DNA from: Actinomycetes bacterium
GTDB lineage: Bacteria > Actinomycetota > Acidimicrobiia > Acidimicrobiales > RAAP-2
DNA: 6,081 bases
Direction: 5' to 3'
Assembly (NCBI GenBank): GCA_021795095.1
Contig: JAJYPU010000109.1
Coordinates: 1 to 6,081, forward strand
Positions 6,019 through 6,081 of this stretch are shown here, piece by piece (the first letter of the stretch is position 1; each line of letters begins with the position of its first letter). The position numbers were made by a program, and so were the translations under genes. The notes under the pieces are model-generated. The model was not told where the DNA came from. It saw nothing but the letters and a program-made list of their open reading frames with translations, and searched no databases.

Positions 6019-6022
6019 GAAA

Positions 6023-6081
6023 GTGGCAACAGCCGCCAAGAAGGCTCCGGCCAAGAAGGCTCCGGCAAAGAAGGCTCCGGC
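6023..6081 (+). CDS. Ala/Lys/Pro-repeat basic protein, N-terminus only
   Basis: The frame opens at GTG 6023 behind a very strong Shine-Dalgarno and reads M-A-T-A-A-K-K-A-P-A-K-K-A-P before running off the window after 19 codons. The A-K-K-A-P unit is iterated three times. Such lysine/alanine/proline arms occur in histone H1-like proteins, in extended HU proteins of actinobacteria and in some other nucleic-acid-binding proteins, where they contact DNA or RNA without sequence specificity. No folded domain is within view, so the family cannot be fixed; an HU-type nucleoid protein is the likeliest guess. It is divergent from the coupling ATPase across the AT-richer region, which probably carries its promoter and a long leader. 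Confidence 0.65.
   Translation, partial: MATAAKKAPAKKAPAKKAP
6035..6079 (+). repeat. 15-bp coding tandem repeat
   Basis: Three units of GCC/A-AAG-AAG-GCT-CCG encode A-K-K-A-P. They differ only in the third base of the last alanine codon (GCA), so the DNA repeat itself is nearly perfect and may vary in copy number between strains. Confidence 0.8.

Larger units (their letters stand above)
5730..6022. other. AT-richer intergenic region without a convincing gene
   Basis: This 293-base stretch between the divergent coupling ATPase and basic-protein genes is visibly lower in GC than the rest and contains several short inverted repeats (listed separately). A perfect TTGACA lies at 5754-5759 on the plus strand, but no good -10 box follows at 16-18 bases. 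The region must hold the promoters of both flanking genes and a long leader for the basic-protein gene. An open frame of 83 codons from the ATG at 5730 to the TGA at 5979-5981 is present, but its third positions are roughly half A/T, unlike all real genes here. Confidence 0.6.

Noticed and set aside
1..6081. PafBC-type promoter motif (TGTCRGTG, eight bases, TANNNT) upstream of any gene
   Set aside because: Several TGTCGG or TGTCGC stretches occur, but none is followed by TANNNT at the right distance in an intergenic position.
1..6081. CRISPR array, tRNA, rRNA, insertion sequence or att site
   Set aside because: No spaced repeat array, cloverleaf-like segment, transposase or long terminal repeats were seen on either strand by eye.

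Overview
The window is high-GC DNA, with strong G/C preference at third codon positions and many GTG starts. It most resembles an actinobacterial chromosome. The tldE-like gene, the tandem-WYL (PafBC-like) regulator and the Ala/Lys/Pro-rich basic protein would fit Acidimicrobiia or a relative, but that placement is inference from protein style, not from a marker gene.

Layout from left to right: (1) the 3' part of a TldE/PmbA-type gene, entering from the left edge and ending at 615; (2) a small FmdB-type zinc-ribbon gene on the minus strand (827 to 612), whose stop codon interlocks with that of tldE; (3) moaC (913-1407), divergent from the zinc-ribbon gene across an 85-base gap; (4) a 644-residue tandem HTH-WYL protein resembling a PafB-PafC fusion (1451-3385), 43 bases after moaC; (5) a 360-residue TrwC/MobF-type relaxase domain protein without a helicase (3415-4497), 29 bases after pafBC, with a strong ribosome binding site; (6) on the minus strand, converging on the relaxase and overlapping its 3' end by 61 bases, a 430-residue VirD4/TraG-type ATPase without visible membrane segments (5729 to 4437); (7) a roughly 290-base, AT-richer, palindrome-bearing intergenic region; (8) the start of an Ala/Lys/Pro-repeat basic protein running off the right edge (6023 onward).

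The left half looks like ordinary chromosomal housekeeping (protease-like TldE, molybdenum cofactor synthesis). The unusual part is the right half: a helicase-less relaxase that keeps its catalytic histidines, placed directly behind a PafBC-like DNA-damage-type regulator and facing a soluble coupling-type ATPase. No type IV secretion channel, integrase, transposase or accessory nicking gene is present in the window. This could be a reduced or repurposed DNA-processing pair resident in the chromosome, or the edge of a degraded mobile element. The sequence alone does not decide between these.
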